Assembly (NCBI GenBank): GCA_023954045.1
Contig: JAMLIR010000015.1
Span: 1 to 64,000 of the forward strand
From: Burkholderiaceae bacterium
GTDB lineage: Bacteria > Pseudomonadota > Gammaproteobacteria > Burkholderiales > Burkholderiaceae_E
DNA: 64,000 nucleotides
Direction: 5' to 3'
Shown: positions 48,366 to 58,509 of the stretch, one piece after another
How positions within the stretch are numbered: position 1 is the first letter of the stretch
Layout: every line of letters begins with the position of its first letter
Made by a program: the position numbers and the translations under genes
The notes under the pieces: model-generated
The model's input: only the letters and a program-made list of their open reading frames with translations
Databases searched by the model: none
Told to the model about the DNA's origin: nothing

Positions 48366-49250
48366 TCACAGCGATTTCACCACCGCCGCCTCGAAGGTGC
48401 CGCGCCGGTAGTCGTCGAGCGTCTGCCGGATCTGGTCGGCCGTGTTCATCACGAACGGCCCGTACTGCGCGATCGGCTCGTTCAGCGGTCGCCCGGCGAC
48501 GATCAGCACGCGCGCGTCGCCGATCGCCTCGACCTCGACCGATTCGCGGCCGTCGTTGGCCAGGATCGCCATGTGGCGATCGGGCACTTCGGTGCCCGAG
48601 ACCCGCGCGCTGCCGCGATAGGTGTAGGTGAACGCGTTGTGGCCCGCGGGCAGTGCCTGCGTGAACCGCGCGCCGGCCGGCAGGTGCACGTCGAGGTACA
48701 GCGGCTCGGTCTCGGGACGCGAGACGGCGCCGGCGACGCCGTGGCTCTCGCCGGCGATCACCCGCACGCGCACGCCGCCCGTCGCCTCGAATTCGGGAAT
48801 CGCCGCCGGCGGGATGTCGCGATAGCTCGGCGCGACCATCTTGCTCGCGGCCGGCAGGTTCAGCCAGAGCTGGAATCCCTCCATCAGCCCCGCTTCCTGC
48901 TCCGGCAACTCGGAGTGGATCAATCCGCTGCCCGCAGTCATCCACTGCGCGCCGCCCGGGCCGAGCAGGCCCTCGTTGCCGGCGCTGTCGCGATGGCGCA
49001 TGCGGCCGGCGATCATGTAGGTCACGGTCTCGAAGCCGCGGTGCGGATGGTCGGGAAACCCGCCGATGTAGTCGTCGGGATTCTCGTTGCGGAACGCGTC
49101 GAGCATCAGGAACGGATCGAGCCGACGCTGCAGGACCTGCGTCAGCACGCGGGTCAGCCGCACGCCGGCGCCGTCCGAGGTCGCGACGCCGCGCACCAGT
49201 CGCTCGACCGCGCGCGAGGCGGTGCCGCTCTTCGATACGTCGTTCTTCAT
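48366..49250 (-). CDS. Pirin family protein
   Basis: A 294-residue bicupin. The metal-binding N-terminal cupin shows DPFLMLDAF and [14 protein letters not shown] (three histidines and a glutamate downstream), with GLIHSELP. Pirins have quercetin dioxygenase or redox-sensor roles; the substrate here is unknown. ATG at 49250 is preferred because AGGAG lies nine bases ahead. It follows azoR on the same strand. Confidence 0.9.
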   Translation of the reverse strand: MKNDVSKSGTASRAVERLVRGVATSDGAGVRLTRVLTQVLQRRLDPFLMLDAFRNENPDDYIGGFPDHPHRGFETVTYMIAGRMRHRDSAGNEGLLGPGGAQWMTAGSGLIHSELPEQEAGLMEGFQLWLNLPAASKMVAPSYRDIPPAAIPEFEATGGVRVRVIAGESHGVAGAVSRPETEPLYLDVHLPAGARFTQALPAGHNAFTYTYRGSARVSGTEVPDRHMAILANDGRESVEVEAIGDARVLIVAGRPLNEPIAQYGPFVMNTADQIRQTLDDYRRGTFEAAVVKSL

Positions 49251-49344
49251 GGTCGTGAACTCCTGTGAACGCGGATCCTCGCGGGCATCCGCCATCGGAC
49301 GCCGCCGGCCCTCGGGCACGCTGCCCGGGCGGCCGGCGCGTCGC

Positions 49345-49944
49345 TCAGGCGGCCAGCGCCTCGATCTGCGCGCGCGCTTCCTCGAACGCCTTCGCCGCCG
49401 ACGCTTCGCCCATCGCCAGGCCCTCCGCGTAGACGAACTCGATGTCGGTCATGCCGAGGAAGCCCAGCACCGACTTCAGGTACGGCACCTGTGAGTCGGC
49501 CGGCGTGTTGCGGTACAGCCCGCCGCGCGCCAGCCCAACGTAGACCTTCTTGCCGGTGACCAGCCCCTGCGGCCCCTCGGCCGTATAGCGGAAGGTTACC
49601 CCGGCGCGGGCGATCGCATCGATCCAGGCCTTCAGCTGCACGGGCACGCCGAAGTTGTACATCGGCACGCCGAGCACGATCGCGTCGGCCGACTGCAGCT
49701 GTGCGATCAGCGCGTCGTCGAGCGCGACGCGCGCCGCCTGCTCGGGACTGCGCTGGTCGGCGGGCGTGAACAGCGCTCCGAGCGCCGCTTCGTCGAGCAC
49801 CGGGTGCGGCTCGCGCGCCAGGTCGCGCACCTCGACCACCGCGTCCGCGTGGGCGGACTTCAGCTTCGCGGTGATCGCGTCGGCGAGGCGGGTCGAGTTC
49901 GAGCCGTCGGCCCGGGCGCTGGCGTTGATCTGGAGGATCTTCAT
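49345..49944 (-). CDS. azoR: FMN-dependent NADH:quinone/azo reductase AzoR
   Basis: A 199-residue flavodoxin-fold reductase. It begins [22 protein letters not shown] (FMN phosphate loop) and has [19 protein letters not shown], the standard AzoR segment. It reduces quinones and azo dyes with NADH in two-electron steps, protecting against electrophiles. AGGAG precedes the ATG at 49944. First gene of the operon with pirin and the NhaA fusion, divergent from a LysR regulator. Confidence 0.93.
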   Translation of the reverse strand: MKILQINASARADGSNSTRLADAITAKLKSAHADAVVEVRDLAREPHPVLDEAALGALFTPADQRSPEQAARVALDDALIAQLQSADAIVLGVPMYNFGVPVQLKAWIDAIARAGVTFRYTAEGPQGLVTGKKVYVGLARGGLYRNTPADSQVPYLKSVLGFLGMTDIEFVYAEGLAMGEASAAKAFEEARAQIEALAA

Positions 49945-50058
49945 GGCGGGTCTCCTGTGGAGGTGAATCGGATGACCCCACTGTATTGATCTGAAAGTCG
50001 CAACAGAAGCCGTCGAAACGGATATCATCGATCCACAAATGGAACAATCCGGGCCACC

Positions 50059-50979
50059 ATGAACCTCGACGCCGATGACCTCGTCCTGTTCGCGCGCGTC
50101 GCGGAGGCGGGCAGCTTCTCGCGGGCGTCGGAGCGCTGCGGATTGCCCAAGGCGACCGTGTCGCGGCGCATCGGCGCGCTGGAGGCCAAGCTGGGCGAGC
50201 GGCTGATGACGCGCACCACGCGCCAGCTCGCGATCACCGAGTTCGGCGAGCGCATCCTCGAGCACGCGCGACGGCTGCTGGAGGAGACCGAAGCCGCCAG
50301 TGCGCTGGCGCAGCACCGGCAGGCGACGCCGCAGGGCACGCTGCGCGTCTCGCTTCCGCCAGGGTTCCTCGACGAGCTCGAGCTGGTGCCCTTCCTCCTC
50401 GAGTTCGCCGAGCGCCATCCCGACGTGCGCCTCGAGCTGGACATCTCGCCGCGCCGGGTCGACGTGATCGCGGAGCGCTTCGACCTCGCGGTTCGCGTCG
50501 CGCCCCGGCTGCCGGACGACGCCACGCTGGTCGCCCGCCGGCTGATCGAGCTCGAGCAGGGACTGTTCGCGAGCCCGGCCTACCTGGCCCGCGCCGGCAG
50601 GCCGTCGTCGCCCGAACAGTTGCTGGCCGGCCACGCCGCCTTGCGGCTGGTCTCGAGCGATGGCGAGCCGCATCCCTGGCGACTCGCCCGCGGGGGCGAG
50701 CGATGGGAGGGCTTGCCCGACGGACCGATCGCGGCCAACTCGATCGGCCTGATGTCGACGCTGGCAAGGCACGGAATGGGCATCGCCGGCCTGTCCGCGC
50801 GCTACGCCGCTTCGCTGGTCGCGCGGGGCCTGCTCGAGCGCGTGTTGCCCGAGTGGTGCCTGCCGACGATGACCGTGTGGTGCGTGACGCCGGGCAGGCG
50901 GCTGCTGCCGCGGCGCACGTCGGTGTTCGTGGCGATGCTCGAAGCGCAATTGCAGCGGCCGCTGCCAGCCCCGCGCTGA
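50059..50979 (+). CDS. LysR-family transcriptional regulator
   Basis: A 306-residue LysR protein: N-terminal helix-turn-helix ([23 protein letters not shown]) and a substrate-binding domain from about 90. It diverges from azoR across a 114-base gap, the classic layout for a LysR protein controlling the neighbouring operon, so it probably induces azoR-pirin-nhaA on quinone or electrophile signals. Effector unknown; I could not fix a T-N11-A site. Confidence 0.9.
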   Translation: MNLDADDLVLFARVAEAGSFSRASERCGLPKATVSRRIGALEAKLGERLMTRTTRQLAITEFGERILEHARRLLEETEAASALAQHRQATPQGTLRVSLPPGFLDELELVPFLLEFAERHPDVRLELDISPRRVDVIAERFDLAVRVAPRLPDDATLVARRLIELEQGLFASPAYLARAGRPSSPEQLLAGHAALRLVSSDGEPHPWRLARGGERWEGLPDGPIAANSIGLMSTLARHGMGIAGLSARYAASLVARGLLERVLPEWCLPTMTVWCVTPGRRLLPRRTSVFVAMLEAQLQRPLPAPR

Positions 50980-51020
50980 TCGGCGTCGGGGACGGGCCGC
51001 CCGGAAGAGAGGGGAACACC

Positions 51021-52379
51021 ATGCCTGAATCATTCGACCTGTTCGTCATCGGCGGCGGATCGGGCGGCGTTCGCGCTGCCCGCATCGCCGCCGGACACGG
51101 CGCGAAGGTGGCGCTGGCCGAGGAGTACCGCTACGGCGGCACCTGCGTGATCCGGGGCTGCGTGCCCAAGAAGCTGCTGGTGCTGGCGAGCCGCCTCGCC
51201 GACGAGTTCGAGCGCGCCCCGGCCTGGGGATGGCAGGTCGACGGCGCGCGCTTCGACTGGGCGACGCTGCGCGAAGCCAAGGATCGCGAGCTCGCGCGGC
51301 TCGAGTCGATCTACCGCGACGGGCTCTCGCGCGCCGGCGTTCGCACGATCGACTCGCGCGCCGTGCTCGACGGGCCGGGCCGGGTGCGGCTGCTCGCCAG
51401 CGGCGAGACGGTGGGCGCGGCGCGCGTGCTGGTGGCCACCGGCGGCACGCCGTACGTGCCGGACATTCCGGGGGCCGGGCTCGCGATCACGTCGAACGAG
51501 GTCTTCGACCTGCCGGAACTGCCCGCGCGGATGGTGATCGAAGGTGGCGGCTTCATCGCCGTCGAGTTCGCCTGCCTGCTGCAGCGGCTGGGCGTGCAGG
51601 TGACGCTGGTCTATCGGGGCGACCTGATCCTGCGACGCTTCGACGACGACCTGCGCCGGCACCTGGACGCCGCGATGCGGGATGCGGGCATCGCGATCCG
51701 CACCGGCGAGACGATCACCGCGATCGAGCGGTGGGGCAACGGGCTGCGCGCGCTCACCGACCGCGGCGCGGCGCTCGACGCCGAGCAGGTGATGCTCGCC
51801 GTGGGCCGGGTGCCGAACACGAACGGCCTGGGCCTCGAAACCGTCGGCGCCGAGGTCGACGCGCGCGGCGCGATCCGCGTCGCGGACGATTCGCGCACCA
51901 CCGCCGAGGGCGTCTGGGCCGTCGGCGACGTGACCGATCGGCTGGCGCTCACGCCGGTGGCGATCCGCGAGGGCCACGCGTTCGCCGACACCGTGTTCGG
52001 GGCCGAGCCCTGGACCTGCGATCACGAGGACGTGCCGCAGGCGGTGTTCGCGACGCCGGAGATCGGCACCGTGGGGCTCACGGAGGCGCAGGCGCGCGAG
52101 CGCTTCGCCCGCGTCGACGTCTATCGCAGCAGTTTCCGGCCGATGAGCAACGTGCTGGCGCGGCGGGTCGAGCGGATGCTGGTGAAGCTGGTCGTCGATC
52201 GCGACACCGACCGCGTGCTGGGCGTGCACCTGTGCGGACCCGACGCCGCCGAGATGATCCAGCTCGCCGGCATCGCGGTGAAGATGAAAGCGACCAAGCG
52301 GCAGTTCGACCAGACGGTGGCGGTGCATCCGACCGCGGCGGAGGAACTCGTGACGATGCGCCAGCCCGTCGACGCGTAG
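51021..52379 (+). CDS. gor: Glutathione reductase
   Basis: A 452-residue flavoprotein disulfide reductase. It has FAD-binding [13 protein letters not shown] at 11-23, redox cysteines 42 and 47 in [16 protein letters not shown](P)-binding [10 protein letters not shown], and C-terminal [12 protein letters not shown], in which the histidine is the proton donor. The wording is that of glutathione reductase rather than mercuric or dihydrolipoyl reductases. AGAGGGGAA stands before the ATG at 51021. It sits between the quinone-stress operon and the Mrp antiporter. Confidence 0.93.
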   Translation: MPESFDLFVIGGGSGGVRAARIAAGHGAKVALAEEYRYGGTCVIRGCVPKKLLVLASRLADEFERAPAWGWQVDGARFDWATLREAKDRELARLESIYRDGLSRAGVRTIDSRAVLDGPGRVRLLASGETVGAARVLVATGGTPYVPDIPGAGLAITSNEVFDLPELPARMVIEGGGFIAVEFACLLQRLGVQVTLVYRGDLILRRFDDDLRRHLDAAMRDAGIAIRTGETITAIERWGNGLRALTDRGAALDAEQVMLAVGRVPNTNGLGLETVGAEVDARGAIRVADDSRTTAEGVWAVGDVTDRLALTPVAIREGHAFADTVFGAEPWTCDHEDVPQAVFATPEIGTVGLTEAQARERFARVDVYRSSFRPMSNVLARRVERMLVKLVVDRDTDRVLGVHLCGPDAAEMIQLAGIAVKMKATKRQFDQTVAVHPTAAEELVTMRQPVDA

Positions 52380-52390
52380 AACGGTGCCGC

Positions 52391-52396
52391 TACAAT
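52391..52396 (+). promoter_or_regulatory. -10 element directly before the Mrp operon
   Basis: TACAAT ends nine bases before the ATG at 52406. A TCGACG at 52369-52374 matches four of six -35 bases at 16-base spacing. Transcription would start about three bases from the start codon, so the first Mrp transcript looks nearly leaderless. No ribosome-binding site lies in the gap. Confidence 0.5.
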
Positions 52397-52405
52397 CGGC
52401 CGCTG

Positions 52406-55363
52406 ATGCCAGACCTGCTGATTCCGCTGCTGCTGCCGTTCGCCGGGAGCGCGCTGGCCGCGCTGCTGCCTTCGAACGCGCGCAATCGCGAGGCGTGGCT
52501 GGCGGCGGCGGTCGCGCTGGCCGGGATCGTCGCCATGGCGATGCGGTATCCGGAGATCGCCGCTGGCGAGGTGCTGCGCCACGAGATCGAGTGGCTCCCC
52601 GGCCTCGGCCTCGCCTTCGTCGTCCGCGTCGACGGCTTCGCGTGGATGTTCGCGATGCTGGTGCTGGTGATCGGGCTGCTGGTCGTCGTCTATGCGCGCT
52701 ACTACATGTCGCCGTCGGACCCGGTGCCGCGCTTCTTCTCGTTCTTCCTGGCATTCATGGGCTCGATGCTGGGCGTCGTGCTGTCGGGCAACCTGATCCA
52801 GCTGGCGATGTTCTGGGAGCTGACCAGCCTGGTCTCGTTCCTGCTGATCGGCTACTGGCACCATCGGTCCGACGCCCGCCGCGGCGCCAGGATGGCGCTC
52901 GCGATCACCGTCGCCGGGGGGCTGTGCCTGTTCGTCGGCGTGCTGATGCTCGGGCAGGTGGTCGGCAGCTACGACCTCGACCGGGTGCTGGCATCCGGAG
53001 ACATGGTGCGCGAGCACCACTGGTATCGGCCGATCCTCGTGCTGGTCGCGCTGGGCGCGCTCACCAAGAGCGCGCAGTTCCCGTTCCACTTCTGGCTGCC
53101 GCGCGCGATGGCGGCGCCCACGCCGGTATCGGCCTTCCTGCACTCGGCGACGATGGTCAAGGCGGGCGTGTTCCTGCTTGCGCGCCTGTGGCCCGTTCTG
53201 GCCGGCACGCCAGAGTGGTCGTGGATCGTCGGCGGCGCCGGCCTGTCGACGCTGCTCCTCGGCGCCTTCGTCGCGATCTTCCAGCACGACCTGAAGGGGC
53301 TGCTCGCGTACTCGACGCTCAGCCACCTGGGTCTGATCACGCTGCTGCTCGGCATCGGCACGCCGCTGGCAGCGATCGCGGCGATCTTCCACACGATGAA
53401 CCACGCGACGTTCAAGGCCTCGCTGTTCATGGCCGCGGGCATCGTCGACCACGAGACCGGCACGCGCGACATGCGCCGGTTGAGCGGCCTGTACCGGGTG
53501 ATGCCGATCACCGCGACGCTGGCGACGGTGGCGGCGGCGGCGATGGCCGGCGTGCCGCTGCTCAACGGCTTCCTGTCCAAGGAGATGTTCTTCTACGAGG
53601 CTGCGCAGGCCGGTTCGCCGCGCGACTACCGGCTCGCGTTCGCGGCGACCGTCGCCGGCATGTTCAGCGTCGCCTATTCGCTGCGCTTCATCCACGAAGT
53701 GTTCTTCGGCGCGCCGCCGCACGAGCTTCCGAAGACGCCGCACGAGCCGCCGCGCTGGATGCGTTTCCCGATCGAGATGCTGGTGCTTGCGTGCCTGGTG
53801 GTCGGCGTCGCGCCCGCGCTCACCGTCGGCCCGTTCCTCGACGCCGCCGCCCGGTCGGTGCTCGGCGACGCGACGCCGCAGTACAGCCTGGCGATCTGGC
53901 ACGGACTGAACCTGCCGGTGCTGATGAGCGTGATCGCGCTGGCTGGCGGCACCGCGCTGTACCTGCTCTTGCAGCGCCACCTGCGGATCGGCAGCGTCGA
54001 GCAGGTGCCGTTCGTGCATCTGCTCGACGGCCAACGCCTGTTCGAGCGATCCCTGGACGGCATCGGGGTCTGGGCGACCCGCCTCGAAGGCCTGCTGGGT
54101 ACTGTCCGGCTGCAGCCGCAACTGGGGATCCTGATCCTGGTGGCGATCGTCGCCGGCGCGGCGCCGCTCGCCGCGGGCGGCCGGCTGCGGGGCGACGCGC
54201 CGCTCACCGCCGTCGACCCCGTATTCGCGCTGTTGTGGGCGGTGGGCATCGCCTGCGCGGCCGGGGCGGCCTGGCAGGCCAAGTATCACCGGCTGATGGC
54301 GCTCGCGCTGATGGGCGGGGCCGGCCTGGTGACCAGCCTGACTTTCGTCTGGCTGTCGGCGCCGGATCTCGCGTTGACCCAGCTGATGGTGGAGACGGTC
54401 ACGACCGTGCTGATCCTGCTCGGCCTGCGCTGGCTGCCGCCGCGGCTGGAGGCGCGCGGGGTCGACCAGCGCCCGTCGCTGCGCGACCGGGCACGGCGCG
54501 CGCGCGACCTGGTCCTCGCGCTGGCCGCCGGCACGGGCGTCGCCGCGCTCGCCTGGGCGATCATGACGCGGCCGTTCCCCCAGGCCATGGCGCCGTTCTA
54601 CCTGTCGCGTTCGCTGTCCGAGGGCGGCGGGGCCAACGTCGTCAACGTGCTGCTGGTCGACTTTCGCGGTTTCGACACGATGGGCGAGATCACGGTGCTG
54701 GGCATCGTCGCGGTCACGGTCTACGCGCTGCTGCGGCGCTTCCGGCCCGATCCCGAGAGCATCACGATCCCGATCCAGCAATCCGGGGAGCCGGCGCCGA
54801 CCGGCGACGCCGCGCGACCCGGCGCCGACGCTGCGCACGGCTACCTGATGGTGCCGGCGGTCTTCGTCCGGACGCTGTTCCCGATCATGACCGTGGTCTC
54901 GATTTTCTTCTTCATGCGCGGCCACAACGAGCCCGGCGGCGGATTCGTCGCCGGCCTGATCATGGCGGTGGCGATCATCCTGCAATACATGGTCGGCGGA
55001 ACGGTCTGGGTCGAGGAGCAGCTGAGGCTGTTTCCGCGCCGGCTCGTCGCCATCGGGCTGCTGGTCGCGGCGGCGACCGGGGCAGGGTCCTGGTACTTCG
55101 GCTATCCGTTCCTGACGAGCCACTCCGCGCATCCGCAACTGCCGTTGCTCGGCGTCGTGCCGCTGCCCAGCGCATTCCTGTTCGACCTGGGCGTCTACGT
55201 GCTGGTGGTGGGCGCGGCGGCGGTGATCCTGCTCGCGCTGGCGCACCAGTCGGTGCGCAGCCATCGCGCGGCACAGATGGCGGCGGGGTCGGCGACTCCC
55301 GGCGCGTCGGCGGCAGCGTCGTTCGCCGCGCTCGGCGAAGGGGGGCCGCGCCCGTGGAGCTGA
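52406..55363 (+). CDS. mrpA: Monovalent cation/H+ antiporter subunit A, fused with subunit B (MrpAB/PhaAB)
   Basis: A 985-residue membrane protein. The N-terminal part is the NuoL-like ion channel with LVSFLLIGYWHHR, TKSAQFPFHFWLPRAMAAPTPVSAFLHSATMVKAG and LSHLG. The end part from about residue 812 (VFVRTLFPIMTVVSIFFFMRGHNEPGGGFVAGL) is a full MrpB domain, so A and B are one chain, as in the Pha type. It exports Na+ or K+ against protons as part of a large complex. First gene of mrpA-C-D-E-F-G; C starts inside its last codons. Confidence 0.95.
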   Translation: MPDLLIPLLLPFAGSALAALLPSNARNREAWLAAAVALAGIVAMAMRYPEIAAGEVLRHEIEWLPGLGLAFVVRVDGFAWMFAMLVLVIGLLVVVYARYYMSPSDPVPRFFSFFLAFMGSMLGVVLSGNLIQLAMFWELTSLVSFLLIGYWHHRSDARRGARMALAITVAGGLCLFVGVLMLGQVVGSYDLDRVLASGDMVREHHWYRPILVLVALGALTKSAQFPFHFWLPRAMAAPTPVSAFLHSATMVKAGVFLLARLWPVLAGTPEWSWIVGGAGLSTLLLGAFVAIFQHDLKGLLAYSTLSHLGLITLLLGIGTPLAAIAAIFHTMNHATFKASLFMAAGIVDHETGTRDMRRLSGLYRVMPITATLATVAAAAMAGVPLLNGFLSKEMFFYEAAQAGSPRDYRLAFAATVAGMFSVAYSLRFIHEVFFGAPPHELPKTPHEPPRWMRFPIEMLVLACLVVGVAPALTVGPFLDAAARSVLGDATPQYSLAIWHGLNLPVLMSVIALAGGTALYLLLQRHLRIGSVEQVPFVHLLDGQRLFERSLDGIGVWATRLEGLLGTVRLQPQLGILILVAIVAGAAPLAAGGRLRGDAPLTAVDPVFALLWAVGIACAAGAAWQAKYHRLMALALMGGAGLVTSLTFVWLSAPDLALTQLMVETVTTVLILLGLRWLPPRLEARGVDQRPSLRDRARRARDLVLALAAGTGVAALAWAIMTRPFPQAMAPFYLSRSLSEGGGANVVNVLLVDFRGFDTMGEITVLGIVAVTVYALLRRFRPDPESITIPIQQSGEPAPTGDAARPGADAAHGYLMVPAVFVRTLFPIMTVVSIFFFMRGHNEPGGGFVAGLIMAVAIILQYMVGGTVWVEEQLRLFPRRLVAIGLLVAAATGAGSWYFGYPFLTSHSAHPQLPLLGVVPLPSAFLFDLGVYVLVVGAAAVILLALAHQSVRSHRAAQMAAGSATPGASAAASFAALGEGGPRPWS

Positions 55364-55695
55364 TCGTCGCGATCGCCATCGGCGTGCTGGTCGGCGCCGG
55401 CGTCTGGCTGGTGCTGCGGCCGCGGACGTTCCAGGTGATCGTCGGCCTGTCGCTGGTCTCGTACGGCGTCAACCTCTTCATCTTCGCGATGGGCCGGCTG
55501 AGGATCGACCGGGTGCCGATCGTCGCTCCGGGCCCGGTCGATCCGGCGCAGTTCGCCGACCCGCTGCCGCAGGCGCTGGTGCTGACGGCGATCGTGATCG
55601 GCTTCGCGATGACTGCGCTGTTCCTCGTGCTGCTGCTCGCGCTGCGCGGCTTCAGCGGTACCGACCACGTCGACGGCAAGGAGCCGCCCGAGTGA
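55354..55695 (+). CDS. mrpC: Mrp antiporter subunit C
   Basis: A 113-residue NuoK-like protein with three membrane segments; it includes GLSLVSYGVNLFIFAMG and DPLPQALVLTAIVIGFAMTALFL, the conserved MrpC stretch. GTG at 55354 overlaps the end of the A subunit by ten bases. It sits with D in the proton path of the complex. Confidence 0.93.
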   Translation: MELIVAIAIGVLVGAGVWLVLRPRTFQVIVGLSLVSYGVNLFIFAMGRLRIDRVPIVAPGPVDPAQFADPLPQALVLTAIVIGFAMTALFLVLLLALRGFSGTDHVDGKEPPE

Positions 55696-57356
55696 TGCGC
55701 TGGGCCGACCACCTGATCGTCGCGCCGGTCGTGCTGCCGCTCGTGGCCGGAGCGCTGCTGGTGCTGGTCGACGAGCGGCGCCGCCGACTGAAGTTCGCGA
55801 TCAGCCTCGTTGCCGTGCTCGGCCTGCTGGCGCTCGCGGTCGCGCTGGTCGCGCTGGCGCACGGCCGCCCCGATGGGTGGACCGGCGCGATCGGCGTCTA
55901 CCTCGCGGCCAACTGGCCGGTGCCCTTCGGCATCTCGCTGGCCGCCGACCGGCTCTCCGCGGTGATGGTGCTGCTGAGCGCGCTGCTCGGCCTCGCATCG
56001 CTGGTCTTCGCGCAGGCGCGGTGGGCGCGCGCCGGCGTCCACTTCCAGGCGCTGATCCAGTTCCTGCTGATGGGGCTCAACGGCGCGTTCCTCACTGCCG
56101 ACCTGTTCAACCTGTTCGTATTCTTCGAGGCGATGCTGGCTGCGTCCTACGGGCTGGTGCTGCACGGTTCGGGCCCGGTGCGCGTCCGGGCAGGCTTGCA
56201 CTACGTCGCGGTCAACCTGCTCGCGTCCTCGCTGTTCCTGATCGGCGTGTCGATGATCTACGCGGTCACGGGTACCCTGAACATGGCCGACCTGGCGCGG
56301 CAGGTGCCCGGTCTGGCGGCGGGCGACCGTCCGCTGCTCGAGGCGGGCGCCGCGGTGCTCGCCGTGGCGTTCCTGGTCAAGAGCGCGATCTGGCCGCTGG
56401 CGTTCTGGTTGCCGCCCGCGTATTCGGCGGCGAGCACGCCGGTCGCGGCGGTCTTCGCGATCATGACCAAGGTCGGCGTCTACGTGATCATGCGGCTGTG
56501 GCTGCTGGTGTTCGCTGGCGAGGCCGGGGGCGCAGCCGGCTTCGGCCGCGACTGGCTGCTCTTTGGCGGCATGGCGACGATCGTCTTCGCGGCGCTCGGC
56601 ATGCTGGCCACGCAGGACCTGCGCCGGCTGGCCAGCTACAGCGTGCTCATGTCCTCGGGCACGCTGCTGGCCGCCATCGCGTTCGACGATCCGGCCGTGC
56701 TGGCCGGGGCACTGTACTACCTGGTCAGCGCCACCTTCGCCGCGGCCGCGCTGTTCCTGCTGATCGAACTGGTCGAGCGCAGCCGCGCGTTCGGCTCGAG
56801 CGTGCTTGCGGTCACGCTCGAGGCCTTCGAGGCGCAGGGCGCGCTGCATGCGGGGCCGGCCATCGCCAGCGACGAGCAGGAAGAAGCCGGCGTGATCATC
56901 CCCGCGGCGATGGCCTTCCTCGGCACGAGCTTCCTCTGCTGCGCGCTGCTGATGGCCGGACTGCCGCCATTGTCGGGCTTCGTCGGCAAGTTCGCGCTGC
57001 TGGCCGGCCTGCTCGGCCCGGGTCACACGCAGGCACCGACCGCCACCGTGACGCCGGCAGCGTGGGCGATGCTGGGCCTGGTCGTCGCTTCGGGGCTGGC
57101 TGCGACGATCGCGACGATGCGCATCGGCATCCGGGTGTTCTGGGTCCAGGTCCGGCGCTCGCCGCCGCGCCTGCGCGTGATCGAGGCGGCGCCGATCGCG
57201 GCGCTGCTCCTGGCGTGCGTCGCGCTCACGATCCAGGCCGGACCCGTGATGCGCTACCTCGATGCCGCAGCCGCCGCGGTGCACCGTGGCGACGCCTATA
57301 CCGACGCGGTCATCACGGCGCCGCAGGTGCCCGCCCCAGGCGGGGCGCGACGATGA
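55695..57356 (+). CDS. mrpD: Mrp antiporter subunit D
   Basis: A 553-residue NuoN/NuoM-like channel subunit with about 14 membrane segments and the motifs FFEAMLAASYGLVLHG, LVKSAIWPLAFWLPPAYSAASTPVAAVFA and ASYSVLMSSGTLLAA. It is the second large proton-translocating subunit. The ATG at 55695 overlaps the mrpC stop (TGATG); GTG at 55692 would add one residue. Confidence 0.94.
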   Translation: MRWADHLIVAPVVLPLVAGALLVLVDERRRRLKFAISLVAVLGLLALAVALVALAHGRPDGWTGAIGVYLAANWPVPFGISLAADRLSAVMVLLSALLGLASLVFAQARWARAGVHFQALIQFLLMGLNGAFLTADLFNLFVFFEAMLAASYGLVLHGSGPVRVRAGLHYVAVNLLASSLFLIGVSMIYAVTGTLNMADLARQVPGLAAGDRPLLEAGAAVLAVAFLVKSAIWPLAFWLPPAYSAASTPVAAVFAIMTKVGVYVIMRLWLLVFAGEAGGAAGFGRDWLLFGGMATIVFAALGMLATQDLRRLASYSVLMSSGTLLAAIAFDDPAVLAGALYYLVSATFAAAALFLLIELVERSRAFGSSVLAVTLEAFEAQGALHAGPAIASDEQEEAGVIIPAAMAFLGTSFLCCALLMAGLPPLSGFVGKFALLAGLLGPGHTQAPTATVTPAAWAMLGLVVASGLAATIATMRIGIRVFWVQVRRSPPRLRVIEAAPIAALLLACVALTIQAGPVMRYLDAAAAAVHRGDAYTDAVITAPQVPAPGGARR

Positions 57357-57841
57357 GGCGCTTCGTTCCCGCACCGGCGATGTCGGCGTTCCTGGCGATC
57401 CTGTGGCTGGTGCTGGTGCAGAGCCTGGCGCCCGGTCACCTGCTGCTCGCGCTGCTGCTCGGCCTCTGGGTGCCGTACGCGACCCGGCGGATGCGCCCGC
57501 TGCAGCCACGGCTGCGCCGCCCTGGGGCGATGCTGCGGCTGTTCGCGGTCGTGCTGGTCGACATCGTGCGTTCCTGCATTCACGTCTCGGCGATCATTCT
57601 CGGCAAGCCGGAGCGGCGCCAGCGCTCGGGCTTCATGAGCATTCCGCTCGACCTGCGCGACGCTCACGGGCTCGCCGTGCTCTCGGCGATCGTCAACTCG
57701 ACGCCCGGCACGGTCTGGGCCGAGTCGAGCGCGGACGGGCGCTGGCTGATGATCCACGTGCTCGACCTGCACGACGAGCAGTGGTGGATCGACACGATCA
57801 AGAACCGCTACGAGAAACCGCTGATGGCGATCTTCGAATGA
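57353..57841 (+). CDS. mrpE: Mrp antiporter subunit E
   Basis: A 162-residue protein with two or three N-terminal membrane segments and a soluble C-terminal part containing LSAIVNSTPGTVWAE, the conserved MrpE segment. It is needed for assembly of the complex. ATG overlaps the D stop (ATGA) and its own stop overlaps F the same way. Confidence 0.93.
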   Translation: MRRFVPAPAMSAFLAILWLVLVQSLAPGHLLLALLLGLWVPYATRRMRPLQPRLRRPGAMLRLFAVVLVDIVRSCIHVSAIILGKPERRQRSGFMSIPLDLRDAHGLAVLSAIVNSTPGTVWAESSADGRWLMIHVLDLHDEQWWIDTIKNRYEKPLMAIFE

Positions 57842-58116
57842 CGACCGCAGTGCAATTCGCGACCGGTTTCCTGCTCGCCTGCCTCGGGCTGGCGATCGTG
57901 TTCGCGACGATCAGGCTGTTCCGCGGGCCCAGCGCGCAGGACCGCGTGATGGCGCTCGACACGATGTACCTGTGCGCGATGCTGGTGACGCTGACCCTGG
58001 GAATCCGCTTCGGCAACCCGGTCTACTTCGAGGTGGCGCTGCTGATCGCGCTGGTCGGCTTCGCCGGTTCGATCGCGATGGCGAAGTTCCTGCTGCGCGG
58101 CGAGGTGATCGAATGA
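57838..58116 (+). CDS. mrpF: Mrp antiporter subunit F
   Basis: A 92-residue protein with three membrane segments and the family core RLFRGPSAQDRVMALDTMY, whose aspartate is conserved in MrpF. ATG at 57838 overlaps the E stop (ATGA) and the gene overlaps G by four bases. Confidence 0.93.
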   Translation: MTTAVQFATGFLLACLGLAIVFATIRLFRGPSAQDRVMALDTMYLCAMLVTLTLGIRFGNPVYFEVALLIALVGFAGSIAMAKFLLRGEVIE

Positions 58117-58496
58117 GTGCCGAGGCGCTGCCGCTCTGGGCCGCGATTCCGGTGACGCTGCTGCTGCTGCTGGCCGGGTGCCTGGTCGTGATCGGCGGGC
58201 TCGGCCTGCTGCGCCTGTCGAACTTCTACCAGCGCAGCCACGGGCCGGCGATGATCAACACGCTCGGCGCAGGCTGCGTGCTGGTGGCCTCGATGCTGTA
58301 TTTCGGCGCGACCGGGTCGCGCCCGGTGATCCACGAGCTGCTGATCACCGTGTTCGTGCTGCTGACCGCGCCGGTGACCGCGATGCTCCTGATGCGCGCG
58401 GCGGTCCATCGCGACCGGCGCAGCGGCCGCAACGACGTGCCGGCCCGGCCCGACACGGCGCGCGCCGCTGCCACGACAGGGCAGCGACGCGAGTGA
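58113..58496 (+). CDS. mrpG: Mrp antiporter subunit G
   Basis: A 127-residue protein with three membrane segments and GGLGLLRLSNFYQRSHGPAM, typical of MrpG, followed by a short hydrophilic tail. Last gene of the operon; it meets the convergent P-type ATPase gene after 13 bases, with no terminator visible. Confidence 0.93.
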   Translation: MSAEALPLWAAIPVTLLLLLAGCLVVIGGLGLLRLSNFYQRSHGPAMINTLGAGCVLVASMLYFGATGSRPVIHELLITVFVLLTAPVTAMLLMRAAVHRDRRSGRNDVPARPDTARAAATTGQRRE

Positions 58497-58509
58497 CCGG
58501 GGCGCCGGG

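Noticed and set aside
51021-52379. Mercuric reductase
   Set aside because: There is no N-terminal metal-binding domain or C-terminal cysteine pair; the active-site wording and length fit glutathione reductase.
58497-58509. Terminator between mrpG and the P-type ATPase
   Set aside because: The gap is 13 bases and has no stem or T-tract.
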